15,230 nt of DNA, from NCBI GenBank assembly GCA_017419465.1, contig JAFOLE010000006.1, positions 1 through 15,230 on the forward strand. Direction: 5' to 3'. The stretch is from Solobacterium sp. GTDB taxonomy: Bacteria > Bacillota_I > Bacilli_A > Erysipelotrichales > Erysipelotrichaceae. Below are positions 5,296 through 12,828 of the stretch, one piece after another. The translations under genes were made by a program, and so were the position numbers. Below the pieces are notes generated by a model. The model did no database searches. It saw only the letters and a program-made list of their open reading frames with translations, and had not been told where the DNA came from. Numbering within the stretch: the stretch's first letter is position 1; the number at the start of each line of letters is the position of its first letter.

Positions 5296-7773
5296 ATGAG
5301 AGAAATCTGTACCGGAATCCTTGCGCATGCGGACGCAGGAAAAACAACCTGCATTGAATCCTTTTTTGCCCGTACCGGTGTGATCCGTACACGCGGCCGG
5401 GTCGATCATGGGGATTCCGTATTTGATAATGATCCCAAAGAACGGGAACATGGAATTACGATCTACTCCAAGGAAGCGGGAATCACCTGGAAGGATACCC
5501 GGATCAATGTAATCGATACGCCGGGTCATGTTGATTTTTCCGGCGAGATGGAGCGGGTTCTTTCCGTGCTTGATCTGGCAGTTGTGCTGATCAGCGGACT
5601 GGACGGCGTTCAGCCGCATACCGTAACAATCATGAACTGTCTTGCCCATTATCATGTCCCGCTGCTGTTTTTCGTAAACAAGATGGACATCGCCCACCGT
5701 TCAAGAGAAGATCTGCTTTCTGAACTGCAGAATCGGTTCGGGGAGTGCATTGACTGGAATGCGCCGGATGGGGAAGAGGCCATCGCAATGGTAAATGATC
5801 CGATGATGAATGCATTCCTTGAGACCGGCTCTGTTCCGGATCATCTCAAACGTCTTGCGGTAAGCAGACGGGAATGCTTTCCGGTATTCTTCGGATCTGC
5901 ACTGAAGGATGAAGGAATCGGGGAGCTCCTTGACGCCATTGCGCAGCTGAGCGAACCGCTGCCGCTTCGCAATGAATTCGGTGCACGGGTATTCAAGATC
6001 ACCAACTCCCCGGAAGGGCGTCTTGCGCATCTGCGTGTAACCGGCGGAACCCTGTATGCCAAGCAGGCACTGAATGAAACAGAGAAAGCAGACCGCATCC
6101 GCATTCTGAACGGAGCGTCCTATGAAATCGTTACGGAAGCGCATGCCGGCGCAATTGCAGTTGTCTCCGGCACAAAAACACTGGAGGCAGGCAGCGGCCT
6201 TGGTTTTGAAGAAGATCTTGAACCGCCGATGATCGAACCGTGCCTTTCCTACACACTGGAAGTTTCCAGTTCGGTTGATCAGCGTGCACTGTTTGAAGTG
6301 TGCCGCCGGCTTGCGGAAGAAGATCCGACACTTTCGGTTTCCTCGGATGAGACAACCGGTGCCGTGCATATTTCCATTATGGGAGAGATGCAGAAGGAAA
6401 TTCTCCGTTACCGGATCAAGGAAGAGACCGGTATCGATGTGGCGTTTGGAAACGGGAGAATCGTCTATCGCGAAACCATCCGTGAAACAGCATACGGCGC
6501 CGGGCATTTTGAGCCGCTCCGGCATTTTGCGGAAGTGCATGTGCGTCTGGAACCGGGAGGACGTGACAGCGGAATCATTGTAAGCAGTGAATGCTCAACG
6601 GATGATCTTCCGATGCACTGGCAGACCGCAATCCTGACGGCGCTGCGTACGATTCCGCACCGCGGTGTTCTGATGGGCGCACTGCTCAGTGATGTGAAGA
6701 TTATTCTGACTGCCGGCAAGGGACATCTCAAGCATACGGAAGGCGGTGACCTGCGCAATGCGTCACGGCGTGCAGTGCGGCAGGCACTGATGAAGACCGA
6801 AAGCATTCTGCTGGAACCGTACTGCCGGTTCGAAGTGACGCTGGCACCGGAGTATCTCAGCCGGGCACTGTATGATTTTGAACGCAGGGAAGCTTCCGTT
6901 ACCGTCAATGAAACTTCCGCCGGTGTTCTTCTGAGCGGGGAAGGACCGATGCGCACCCTGATGAACAGTCAGGCGGATGTGATCGCCTATACACGGGGAA
7001 CGGGCCGCTGTGTGATTTCACCGATCGGGTATCGGGAATGCAGAAATCCGGATCCGATCATTGCGGAAAGCGGCTATGATGCGGAAAGTGATCTGCGTAA
7101 TCCGGCGGGCTCTGTGTTCTGTTCCCATGGATCTTCTTTTACGGTGTCCTGGGACCAGGCGGATGCCTTTATGAGTATTCCGGTAAAGGACCGGACGCCG
7201 GAGGCGAGCTATTCCCACCGGACCTATCATGTCGGAGAAGATGAACTCAAGGCGATCATTGCGTCTGAGTCCGGACACAACCGTAATCCCAACAAACAGA
7301 TGCGGCAGACGCCGGAACCGGAAAAGCAGCGTCCCGGCAAACCTCGGCCGGTGCTTCCGGAGTGTCTGATTGTGGACGGGTATAATCTTCTGCATCTTTC
7401 AGATATCGATACCACTGACATGTCCTATGCACGCGAGCGTCTGATCGATGATCTTGCGGCATATCAGGCTTATGCGGACAAGAAGGTCATCGCCGTGTTT
7501 GACGGTTACCGCAGGCAGGACAATGAAGGATCCTCCTATAAGACAGGAGGGCTGGAAGTTGTCTATACCCGTACCGGACAGACCGCAGATGCCTATATCG
7601 AAAAGCTTGTGCACGATCTGAAACAGAGCTATGCCATCACCGTTGCGACAAGCGATGCGCTGATTCAGAATTCCATCTTTGCGCAGGGTGCCATGCGGAT
7701 CAGTTCCCGCATTCTGAGGCAGGAAATCGATCAGGCAAAAAAACTGTTTCTTCCAGAGAACAGTCAGTTATAA
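5296..7773 (+). CDS. TetM/EF-G-like ribosomal GTPase fused to a Rae1/YacP NYN ribonuclease domain
   Basis: An 825-residue cytoplasmic protein. Residues 1-220 are a translational GTPase domain: G1 AHADAGKTT (10-18), switch I EREHGITI (49-56), G3 DTPGH (74-78), G4 NKMD (128-131), G5 near GSALKD (200-205). Domains II to V follow through about residue 640 and include LLEPY and APEYLSRALYDFERR, close to tetracycline ribosomal protection proteins. The domain IV tip reads GKGHLKHTEGGD (474-485), where as I recall TetM has its YSPVSTPAD loop, so tetracycline resistance should not be assumed. After a polar linker (657-688), residues about 690-815 match YacP/Rae1, the A-site mRNA endonuclease of Bacillus: VDGYN (D694), VFDG (D736), TGQTADAYIEKL (D765), ATSD (D787), FAQGAMRIS. 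The putative catalytic aspartates are kept. Likely role: binding stalled or drug-affected ribosomes and cutting mRNA; this is inferred. Confidence 0.88.
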   Translation: MREICTGILAHADAGKTTCIESFFARTGVIRTRGRVDHGDSVFDNDPKEREHGITIYSKEAGITWKDTRINVIDTPGHVDFSGEMERVLSVLDLAVVLISGLDGVQPHTVTIMNCLAHYHVPLLFFVNKMDIAHRSREDLLSELQNRFGECIDWNAPDGEEAIAMVNDPMMNAFLETGSVPDHLKRLAVSRRECFPVFFGSALKDEGIGELLDAIAQLSEPLPLRNEFGARVFKITNSPEGRLAHLRVTGGTLYAKQALNETEKADRIRILNGASYEIVTEAHAGAIAVVSGTKTLEAGSGLGFEEDLEPPMIEPCLSYTLEVSSSVDQRALFEVCRRLAEEDPTLSVSSDETTGAVHISIMGEMQKEILRYRIKEETGIDVAFGNGRIVYRETIRETAYGAGHFEPLRHFAEVHVRLEPGGRDSGIIVSSECSTDDLPMHWQTAILTALRTIPHRGVLMGALLSDVKIILTAGKGHLKHTEGGDLRNASRRAVRQALMKTESILLEPYCRFEVTLAPEYLSRALYDFERREASVTVNETSAGVLLSGEGPMRTLMNSQADVIAYTRGTGRCVISPIGYRECRNPDPIIAESGYDAESDLRNPAGSVFCSHGSSFTVSWDQADAFMSIPVKDRTPEASYSHRTYHVGEDELKAIIASESGHNRNPNKQMRQTPEPEKQRPGKPRPVLPECLIVDGYNLLHLSDIDTTDMSYARERLIDDLAAYQAYADKKVIAVFDGYRRQDNEGSSYKTGGLEVVYTRTGQTADAYIEKLVHDLKQSYAITVATSDALIQNSIFAQGAMRISSRILRQEIDQAKKLFLPENSQL

Positions 7774-7786
7774 TGATTCTGTTTTT

Positions 7787-7807
7787 GCGGTCTGCAAGGC
7801 AGAGCGC
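7787..7807 (+). other. Hairpin between the GTPase-ribonuclease gene and the SSB-like gene
   Basis: GCGGTCTGC (7787-7795) and GCAGAGCGC (7799-7807) pair with one mismatch around AAG. Only a weak T-rich stretch follows, so it may slow or partly terminate transcription but is not a clear terminator. A TATAAT at 7769-7774, overlapping the previous stop codon, might be a promoter for the next cluster, without a good -35 box. Confidence 0.4.
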
Positions 7808-7845
7808 AGTTTATTCAATACACGTAAGATGATTTCAGGAGACCT

Positions 7846-8487
7846 ATGGTAAAAGATTATTTTTCATTTGAGACGATCCGTGACAAAAACGGAGAAGTCG
7901 TCTGTTATCATGTGACGGCAATCGGCACGATTGACAAGGACGGAGAGACCCGGATCCGCAGTGATCTCGGGGATTCCGGAACGAAAAAAATGGCATTCGG
8001 AAAGCTGACCGTAAGAGGCCGGGATCACATGATCGGACTGCTGTTAAGAGAAACCGGCAGCCGTGTATACTGGCGTTCCACGGATGATCAGGGAAGCTAT
8101 GCGATCATCAGCTTTGCGGCAAGAGAAAAGCATGCGGAGGAAATCTACAATCTGAATGAAGGAGACCGTGTGCTGATCGAAGGCCGGGCATATATCCGTC
8201 AGAACAGCGCAGGACATGAGGACCGTCTGCCGGAGCTCAGCATTACCGTATCCAGTTCGTTCCTGCTCGGACGGCGTCGTCGTCCGCAGACCATGACAAG
8301 TTCCATTATTCCGCAGAAGATTCATTCCTATGACAGTGAACCGGAAGAGAAGGCGGAGGAAACATTCGAAGCACTTCCTTCGTTTGCGCCGATGCAGAGC
8401 ATTGATGACGATGATGCGCCGATGATGTCGCTGACACCGATGGATAACGGTGTTTCCTCTTCTGAGGAGAAAGGAGACCTCGAATGA
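7846..8487 (+). CDS. SSB-like OB-fold protein with an acidic tail
   Basis: A 213-residue protein. Residues about 40-140 follow the single-stranded DNA-binding protein pattern: SYAIISFAAREKHAEEIYNL, then EGDRVLIEGRAYIR, then a strand ending PELSITVSSSFLLGRR. The tail (about 145-213) is low-complexity and acidic with IDDDDAPMM, but it ends in EEKGDLE and lacks the DDDLPF-type tip that housekeeping SSB uses to recruit partners. It is therefore unlikely to be the main SSB, and whether it binds DNA, RNA or protein is unknown. The Shine-Dalgarno is AGGAGA close to the ATG. The stop overlaps the malQ start as ATGA, so the two are translationally coupled. The fold call is fairly good, the function open. 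Confidence 0.65.
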   Translation: MVKDYFSFETIRDKNGEVVCYHVTAIGTIDKDGETRIRSDLGDSGTKKMAFGKLTVRGRDHMIGLLLRETGSRVYWRSTDDQGSYAIISFAAREKHAEEIYNLNEGDRVLIEGRAYIRQNSAGHEDRLPELSITVSSSFLLGRRRRPQTMTSSIIPQKIHSYDSEPEEKAEETFEALPSFAPMQSIDDDDAPMMSLTPMDNGVSSSEEKGDLE

Positions 8488-9971
8488 GACGTGCAGGTAT
8501 TCTGATGCCGGTATTTTCACTGGCTTCGCCGTTTGGAATCGGAACGTTTTCCAAAGAGGCATATGAGTTTATTGATTTTCTGAAGGAAGCCGGACAGTCC
8601 TGCTGGCAGATTCTGCCGATCGGTCCGACCGGGTTCGGTGATTCCCCGTATCAGTCCGCCTCTACGTTTGCGGGTAATCCGTATTTCATTGACCCGGTGA
8701 CACTGAAGGAAAACGGACTGCTTTCCGAAGAGGAACTCTGGTCCTATGACTTCGGCAGTGATCCGGAGAAGATCGATTACGGGAAACTGTACAACTTCCG
8801 CTATCTGCTCTTAAAGCATGCCTTTGACCGATTTGCAGAACAGGGCGGACTTGCGGATAAAGATTATCTTTCCTTTAAGAAACAGGAAGCCGGATGGCTG
8901 GATGATTATTCCCTGTTCATGGCATTGAAGCGGAAACAGGGCGGCAAGAGCTGGCTCGACTGGCCAAAGGAACTGCGGGAGCGGCAGGCTGCCGCACTGA
9001 ACAGTGCCCGCAAGGACCTGGAAGAGCTGATTGAATTCTTCTGTTTTCAGCAGTATGAATTCTTCCTTCAGTGGAACAAGCTGCATGCCTATGCGGCGAA
9101 ACAGGGAATTGAAATCATCGGAGATGTTCCGTTCTTTGTGTCGCTGGACAGCTGTGATGTGTGGAGTCATCCGGATGCGTTTGAAATGAGTGCCTCCCAT
9201 ACACCGCGCGCGGTTGCAGGTACGGCAGACGGACAGATCTGGGGCAATCCGGTTTATGACTGGAAGACAATGAAGAAAGACCATTATGCATGGTGGATTA
9301 ACCGGATGCGTCATGCACTGCGGTTCTATGATGTGCTTCGTATCGATCACTTTCACGGATTTCTTTCCTGCTTTGCGGTTCCGTACGGCGACAAAGATAC
9401 GAAACAGGGAAAACTGGAGAAGGGACCCGGTAAGGAATTCTTTGATGAAGTGCGCCGGCAGCTCGGTGACATTCGCATGATCGCGGAAGACCTGGGTTCT
9501 GTCACGGAGGAAAACCAGAAGCTGCTTGCGGATACCGGAATCCCGGGCATGAAGATCCTGCAGTATGCATTTACCAGCTGGGACAGCATCTATATGCCGC
9601 ATAAGATTGAAAAGCGTTCCGTTGTATATACCGGCAACCATGACAACCCGACGACAGTCAGCTGGGCAATGGGGCTGAATGAAGGCGAGATGCGGTTCAC
9701 CCGTGCCTATATCCGCTCATGGAACACCGATTACAACGGCTTTACCTGGGATATGATCCGGGAAGCGTATCATACACCGGCGGATCTCTGCATCATTCCG
9801 ATCGGTGATTACCTGTGCCTGAAGGAAGAAGGACGGATCAATACACCGGGCACCGCCCAGGGCAACTGGACGTGGCGTCTGCGTCCGAATTTCCTCTCCT
9901 CGGATCTTGCCCGTGACATCCGCGGTCTGGCTGAAGTATATTCCCGTATTCCGCCGAAGAAGGAAGCCTGA
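8484..9971 (+). CDS. malQ: 4-alpha-glucanotransferase (amylomaltase, GH77)
   Basis: A 495-residue cytoplasmic enzyme that transfers maltosyl or longer alpha-1,4-glucan segments between maltodextrins, releasing glucose, in maltose and glycogen use. The N-terminus has the GH77 pattern RRAGILMPVFSLASPFGIG and ILPIGPTGFGDSPYQSAS. Catalytic residues appear at the family positions: nucleophile D288 in LRIDHFHG, acid/base E335 in IAEDLG, transition-state D387 in GNHDNPTT. The length is that of bacterial amylomaltases without the E. coli N-terminal extension. The start overlaps the upstream stop by four bases and the CpXC gene follows after three bases, so this is the middle of an operon. No other maltose genes are in view. 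Confidence 0.96.
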   Translation: MRRAGILMPVFSLASPFGIGTFSKEAYEFIDFLKEAGQSCWQILPIGPTGFGDSPYQSASTFAGNPYFIDPVTLKENGLLSEEELWSYDFGSDPEKIDYGKLYNFRYLLLKHAFDRFAEQGGLADKDYLSFKKQEAGWLDDYSLFMALKRKQGGKSWLDWPKELRERQAAALNSARKDLEELIEFFCFQQYEFFLQWNKLHAYAAKQGIEIIGDVPFFVSLDSCDVWSHPDAFEMSASHTPRAVAGTADGQIWGNPVYDWKTMKKDHYAWWINRMRHALRFYDVLRIDHFHGFLSCFAVPYGDKDTKQGKLEKGPGKEFFDEVRRQLGDIRMIAEDLGSVTEENQKLLADTGIPGMKILQYAFTSWDSIYMPHKIEKRSVVYTGNHDNPTTVSWAMGLNEGEMRFTRAYIRSWNTDYNGFTWDMIREAYHTPADLCIIPIGDYLCLKEEGRINTPGTAQGNWTWRLRPNFLSSDLARDIRGLAEVYSRIPPKKEA

Positions 9972-9974
9972 GTT

Positions 9975-10616
9975 ATGGCAAAGCATATGATCCGTTTCCG
10001 CTGTGAACAGTGCGGAAAAAATCATGACGCTGCGGTCTATGACGGTGTCGATGTTTCAAAGGAACCGCAGTTCCGTGCAAAGGTCATGGACGCGTCTATC
10101 TTTGATTTTGTGTGTCCGGACTGCGGAGCGGTATCCGGAATCCTTTATCCGTTTCTCTACCATGATCCGGTGAACCGATTCATGGTTCAGCTGGTGGACA
10201 GCACGATTACGGAAGACCCGTTTACCGGAATCTTTGATACGGAAGATGAGACCGACCAGGCAATCAAAGGTGTTGTCGAAGATATGAAGGAACGCTATTT
10301 CCTGCGTACTGTCCGCACACCGAATGAACTGATGGAGAAGATTGCCATATTCGAAGCCGGCTATGATGACCGCGTCATTGAACTGATGAAACAGGGCATC
10401 ATCGCGGCAGATTCTGCCGGAACGATTCTGCATCTGTACTATGCGCCGACCGATCAGGGACCGGTTCTGCTCTGCGAGGAGGAAGCCGGATTCACCCGTT
10501 CCTTCCCGCTGGATGAAACGGTCTATAAAACGATCCAGTCCGCCATGCAGTTTGATGCATCAGAAACCCGAATTGATGAAACATGGGCCCGTGCAGTTCT
10601 CAAACAGGGTTCGTGA
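9975..10616 (+). CDS. CpXC-domain zinc-ribbon protein
   Basis: A 213-residue protein. Residues 1-60 contain two Cys pairs, C10-x2-C13 (RCEQCGKNH) and C47-x2-C50 (FVCPDCGA), spaced as in the CpXC domain, followed by the typical LYPFLYHD. These would bind one zinc ion. The remaining 150 residues are mixed alpha/beta (NELMEKIAIFEAGYDDRVIE, ILHLYYAP) and I do not recognise a catalytic site. CpXC proteins have no well-established function. The Shine-Dalgarno AAGGAAG lies inside the end of malQ and the intergenic gap is three bases, so it belongs to the malQ transcript. Confidence 0.75.
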   Translation: MAKHMIRFRCEQCGKNHDAAVYDGVDVSKEPQFRAKVMDASIFDFVCPDCGAVSGILYPFLYHDPVNRFMVQLVDSTITEDPFTGIFDTEDETDQAIKGVVEDMKERYFLRTVRTPNELMEKIAIFEAGYDDRVIELMKQGIIAADSAGTILHLYYAPTDQGPVLLCEEEAGFTRSFPLDETVYKTIQSAMQFDASETRIDETWARAVLKQGS

Positions 10617-10696
10617 TTAATTCCCGGAATCTTCCGTTTCTGTTCAGATAACATTCACATAACGCCGATAACATGATCCTGTCAGGAGGTACTTGT

Positions 10697-12415
10697 ATGA
10701 AAACAAAACTGACGAATCAGCTGATCGGTGTTTTCTTTGCCGCAACGCTTATGTTTACAGGAACAGAATCATTTGTCATGACGGTGAGTGCGGAAGGACC
10801 GCAGGAGCCGCCGCAGGGAGAACTGGGACAGATGCCTGATGGCGCACCCGGTGAAAAACCGGACGGCGCACCCGGGGAACCGCCCGAAGGCGGAATGCCC
10901 GGCGGAGGCATGCCGGGCGGAAGCCAGTCGGCCGTTACGGAATGGGACAGTGTAATGGAATACAGCGAAGATACGGAAACGTCTGAAGAACAGTACGACT
11001 CAACCGGCACAGACGAAAACGCGGTCCTTGTCTCAGACGGCACTGCCGTATTGAATCAGCCGGTGATCACCCGTACGAGCGCAGAAAGCCAGGGCGGAGA
11101 CAATGCGAGTTTCTACGGCGTCGGCGCAGCGGTGCTCACCACTGGCGGCACGGCCGTCATCAACGGTGGAACCATTACCACAGACGCCAATGGGGCGGCA
11201 GGTGTATTTGCCTACAGTGACGGCATTGCATATGTATCCGATACCGTAATCAGAACCTCCGGAAATACAGCCGGCGGCATTCACGCGGCAGGCGGCGGAA
11301 CCCTGTATGCATGGAATCTCGATGTGGAGACGCAGGGAGAAAGCTCAGCAGCGATCCGCAGTGACCGCGGCGGCGGAACCATGGTTGTGGACGGCGGAAG
11401 TTACGTGGCCAACGGGGAGGGATCTCCGGCGGTTTATGTCACCGCGGATATCTCCGTGAAGGATGCGGAACTTGCCGCAAACGAATCAGAAGGCATCTGC
11501 ATTGAAGGACGCAATACACTCCGGCTGTTCAATACGGATCTGACCTCCGATATGAAGGATCTTTCGCAGAACGATCATACCTGGTCTGTCATTCTCTATC
11601 AGTCGATGTCCGGTGATTCGGAAGAAGGAAACTCTGCGTTCTATATGATTGACGGAAGCCTTACCTCAAAGAACGGCGGACTGTTCTATTCCACAAATAC
11701 CGAATCGGAGTTCTATCTTGAGAATGTAACGATCTCTGCGGCAGAGGACTGTGAATACTTCCTGCGGGTCAGCGGAAATGCCAATCAGCGCGGATGGGGC
11801 ACAACAGGGCAGAACGGTGCCGATACCGACTTCACAGCCGTCAATCAGGTCATGAACGGCGATGTGATCTGGGATTCCATCTCCAATCTGGATTTCTATA
11901 TGGCAGAAGGCTCCGTACTTACCGGCGCAGTGATTGATGATGAAAGCTATGCGGGAGAAGGCGGAGACGGCTATGCGAGCCTTTACATCGATGCCTCTTC
12001 AAAGTGGATCGTGACCGGAGATTCCCGTGTGACAAATCTTTATTGCGAAGGCTCGATCGTCGATGAGGCAGGCAATACTGTCACAGTTGCCGGCATCGAC
12101 GGCACTGTCTATGTACAGGGAGAAAGCACATATACCGTTACGGTGGATTCCTACAGCGCGGAAGCCGATCTTTCCGGTATGACATCTTCTGTCAGCTGGC
12201 AGGATTATGAAGCCGATGCACCGGACAGCGTGACGATTTCTGATGCGGAAATCGTCGCGGAAGAAACGAAAACCACAGAGTCCGCAGCGGAAGAAACAGA
12301 AGAGCAGACAGAGATCAATCCAGAGAAGAAGGCGGTCAGCACGGTAGCGCTGATCGCGGCGGCCATTGCCATTCTTCTGCTTGCCGGATTTCTGTTCAGT
12401 GTTCTGAAAAAGTAA
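10697..12415 (+). CDS. Secreted, C-terminally membrane-anchored protein, probable beta-helix
   Basis: A 572-residue protein whose specific function I do not recognise. The ATG at 10697 is preferred over an in-frame ATG at 10673 because AGGAGGT (10684-10690) is ideally placed and a signal peptide follows at once: KTK, a hydrophobic core GVFFAATLMF, and a likely cut after VSA (about residue 32). Residues 33-77 are Pro/Gly/Glu-rich with repeats of DGAPGE and GGMPGG. Residues about 90-500 are rich in Gly, Thr, Ser and Asn with short strand-turn units (GGTAVINGGTITT, GGTLYAWNLDVET, GGTMVVDGGSYVA), as in right-handed beta-helix adhesins or enzymes. A Glu/Thr-rich spacer leads to a membrane segment at about 548-570 ending in KK. 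No LPxTG motif is present. It is flanked by unrelated genes and is probably monocistronic. Confidence 0.75.
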   Translation: MKTKLTNQLIGVFFAATLMFTGTESFVMTVSAEGPQEPPQGELGQMPDGAPGEKPDGAPGEPPEGGMPGGGMPGGSQSAVTEWDSVMEYSEDTETSEEQYDSTGTDENAVLVSDGTAVLNQPVITRTSAESQGGDNASFYGVGAAVLTTGGTAVINGGTITTDANGAAGVFAYSDGIAYVSDTVIRTSGNTAGGIHAAGGGTLYAWNLDVETQGESSAAIRSDRGGGTMVVDGGSYVANGEGSPAVYVTADISVKDAELAANESEGICIEGRNTLRLFNTDLTSDMKDLSQNDHTWSVILYQSMSGDSEEGNSAFYMIDGSLTSKNGGLFYSTNTESEFYLENVTISAAEDCEYFLRVSGNANQRGWGTTGQNGADTDFTAVNQVMNGDVIWDSISNLDFYMAEGSVLTGAVIDDESYAGEGGDGYASLYIDASSKWIVTGDSRVTNLYCEGSIVDEAGNTVTVAGIDGTVYVQGESTYTVTVDSYSAEADLSGMTSSVSWQDYEADAPDSVTISDAEIVAEETKTTESAAEETEEQTEINPEKKAVSTVALIAAAIAILLLAGFLFSVLKK

Positions 12416-12456
12416 CGCGCTCTGCATACACAGCGTGATACCATCGCAAATATGAA

Positions 12457-12492
12457 AATATTTACATTCAATGAAAATTGTATGTAAATATT
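12457..12492. promoter_or_regulatory. Near-perfect 36-bp palindrome upstream of the trp leader
   Basis: AATATTTACAT (12457-12467) and ATGTAAATATT (12482-12492) are perfect inverted repeats. After one T-T mismatch, CAAT and ATTG extend the stem to a GAAA loop. It is AT-rich and lacks a T tract long enough for a terminator. It lies just upstream of a candidate trp promoter, so it may be an operator, or it may mark the end of the surface-protein transcript. Confidence 0.5.
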
Positions 12493-12504
12493 ATCTGAAA
12501 CCGT

Positions 12505-12534
12505 TTGCATTTCTCTGCATGCATGCGATATCAT
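12505..12534 (+). promoter_or_regulatory. Candidate promoter of the trp operon
   Basis: TTGCAT (12505-12510), 18 bases, TATCAT (12529-12534). The predicted start is near 12541, just ahead of the T-box leader. The match to consensus is moderate. Confidence 0.4.
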
Positions 12535-12540
12535 CAGAGT

Positions 12541-12807
12541 ATACAAACCGATGAGGTGAAGATAACGGCAGATATGATCTCCAAGAGAGTCCGGGCAGGT
12601 GCGAGCCGGGCAGAACTACAGTCTGTCAAATGGATCACTGAGGGCAGGGTCAAAGGGCGACCGAGTATTCTCTGACGCAGACGGCAGCGTTACAGGCCAA
12701 CGGATATGCTGGTATCCGGAATGAGTGCGCATGAATGAATGCGAAAAAGGGTGGCACCGCGATTGAATATCGTCCCTGATGGAAGATTATTTCCGTCAGG
12801 GATTTTT
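12541..12807 (+). ncRNA. T-box leader sensing uncharged tRNA-Trp
   Basis: The conserved T-box AGGGTGGCACCGCG is at 12748-12761, directly followed by an intrinsic terminator. Upstream, TGATC (12575-12579) and GATCA (12633-12637) can close stem I, which includes AAGAGAG (12583-12589) and the GGTGCGAGCC apical region. The likely specifier triplet is TGG (12631-12633), followed by A, the codon for tryptophan. The acceptor-binding bases TGGC would pair with a GCCA 3' end; bacterial tRNA-Trp has discriminator G, so specifier and acceptor site agree. Uncharged tRNA-Trp binding should favour the antiterminator and switch on the trp genes. The T-box call is firm; the exact stem I boundaries are approximate. 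Confidence 0.9.
12773..12807 (+). terminator. T-box-controlled terminator of the trp operon
   Basis: TCCCTGATGGAA (12773-12784) pairs with TTCCGTCAGGGA (12791-12802) with one G-U pair, followed by five T. It competes with the antiterminator formed by the T-box sequence just upstream. Confidence 0.9.
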
Positions 12808-12828
12808 AGTTATCCGGAGGATTCTGAA

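Noticed and set aside
5701..6540. 279-codon minus-strand ORF
   Set aside because: It lies wholly inside the GTPase-ribonuclease gene, whose motifs are continuous through this stretch; the antisense protein has no recognisable pattern.
5296..7773. Annotation as a tetracycline resistance gene
   Set aside because: The overall fold is TetM-like, but the domain IV tip differs and a ribonuclease domain is attached; resistance cannot be claimed from similarity.
8811..9641. 276-codon minus-strand ORF
   Set aside because: Antisense shadow of malQ, which has all its catalytic residues here.
10625..10636. CGGAA-TC-TTCCG hairpin after the CpXC gene as a terminator
   Set aside because: The loop is too small and no proper T tract follows.
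12739..12828. Upstream ATG start for trpC
   Set aside because: It lies inside the T-box and terminator; the ATG at 12829 has CGGAGG at the right distance and the usual family N-terminus.
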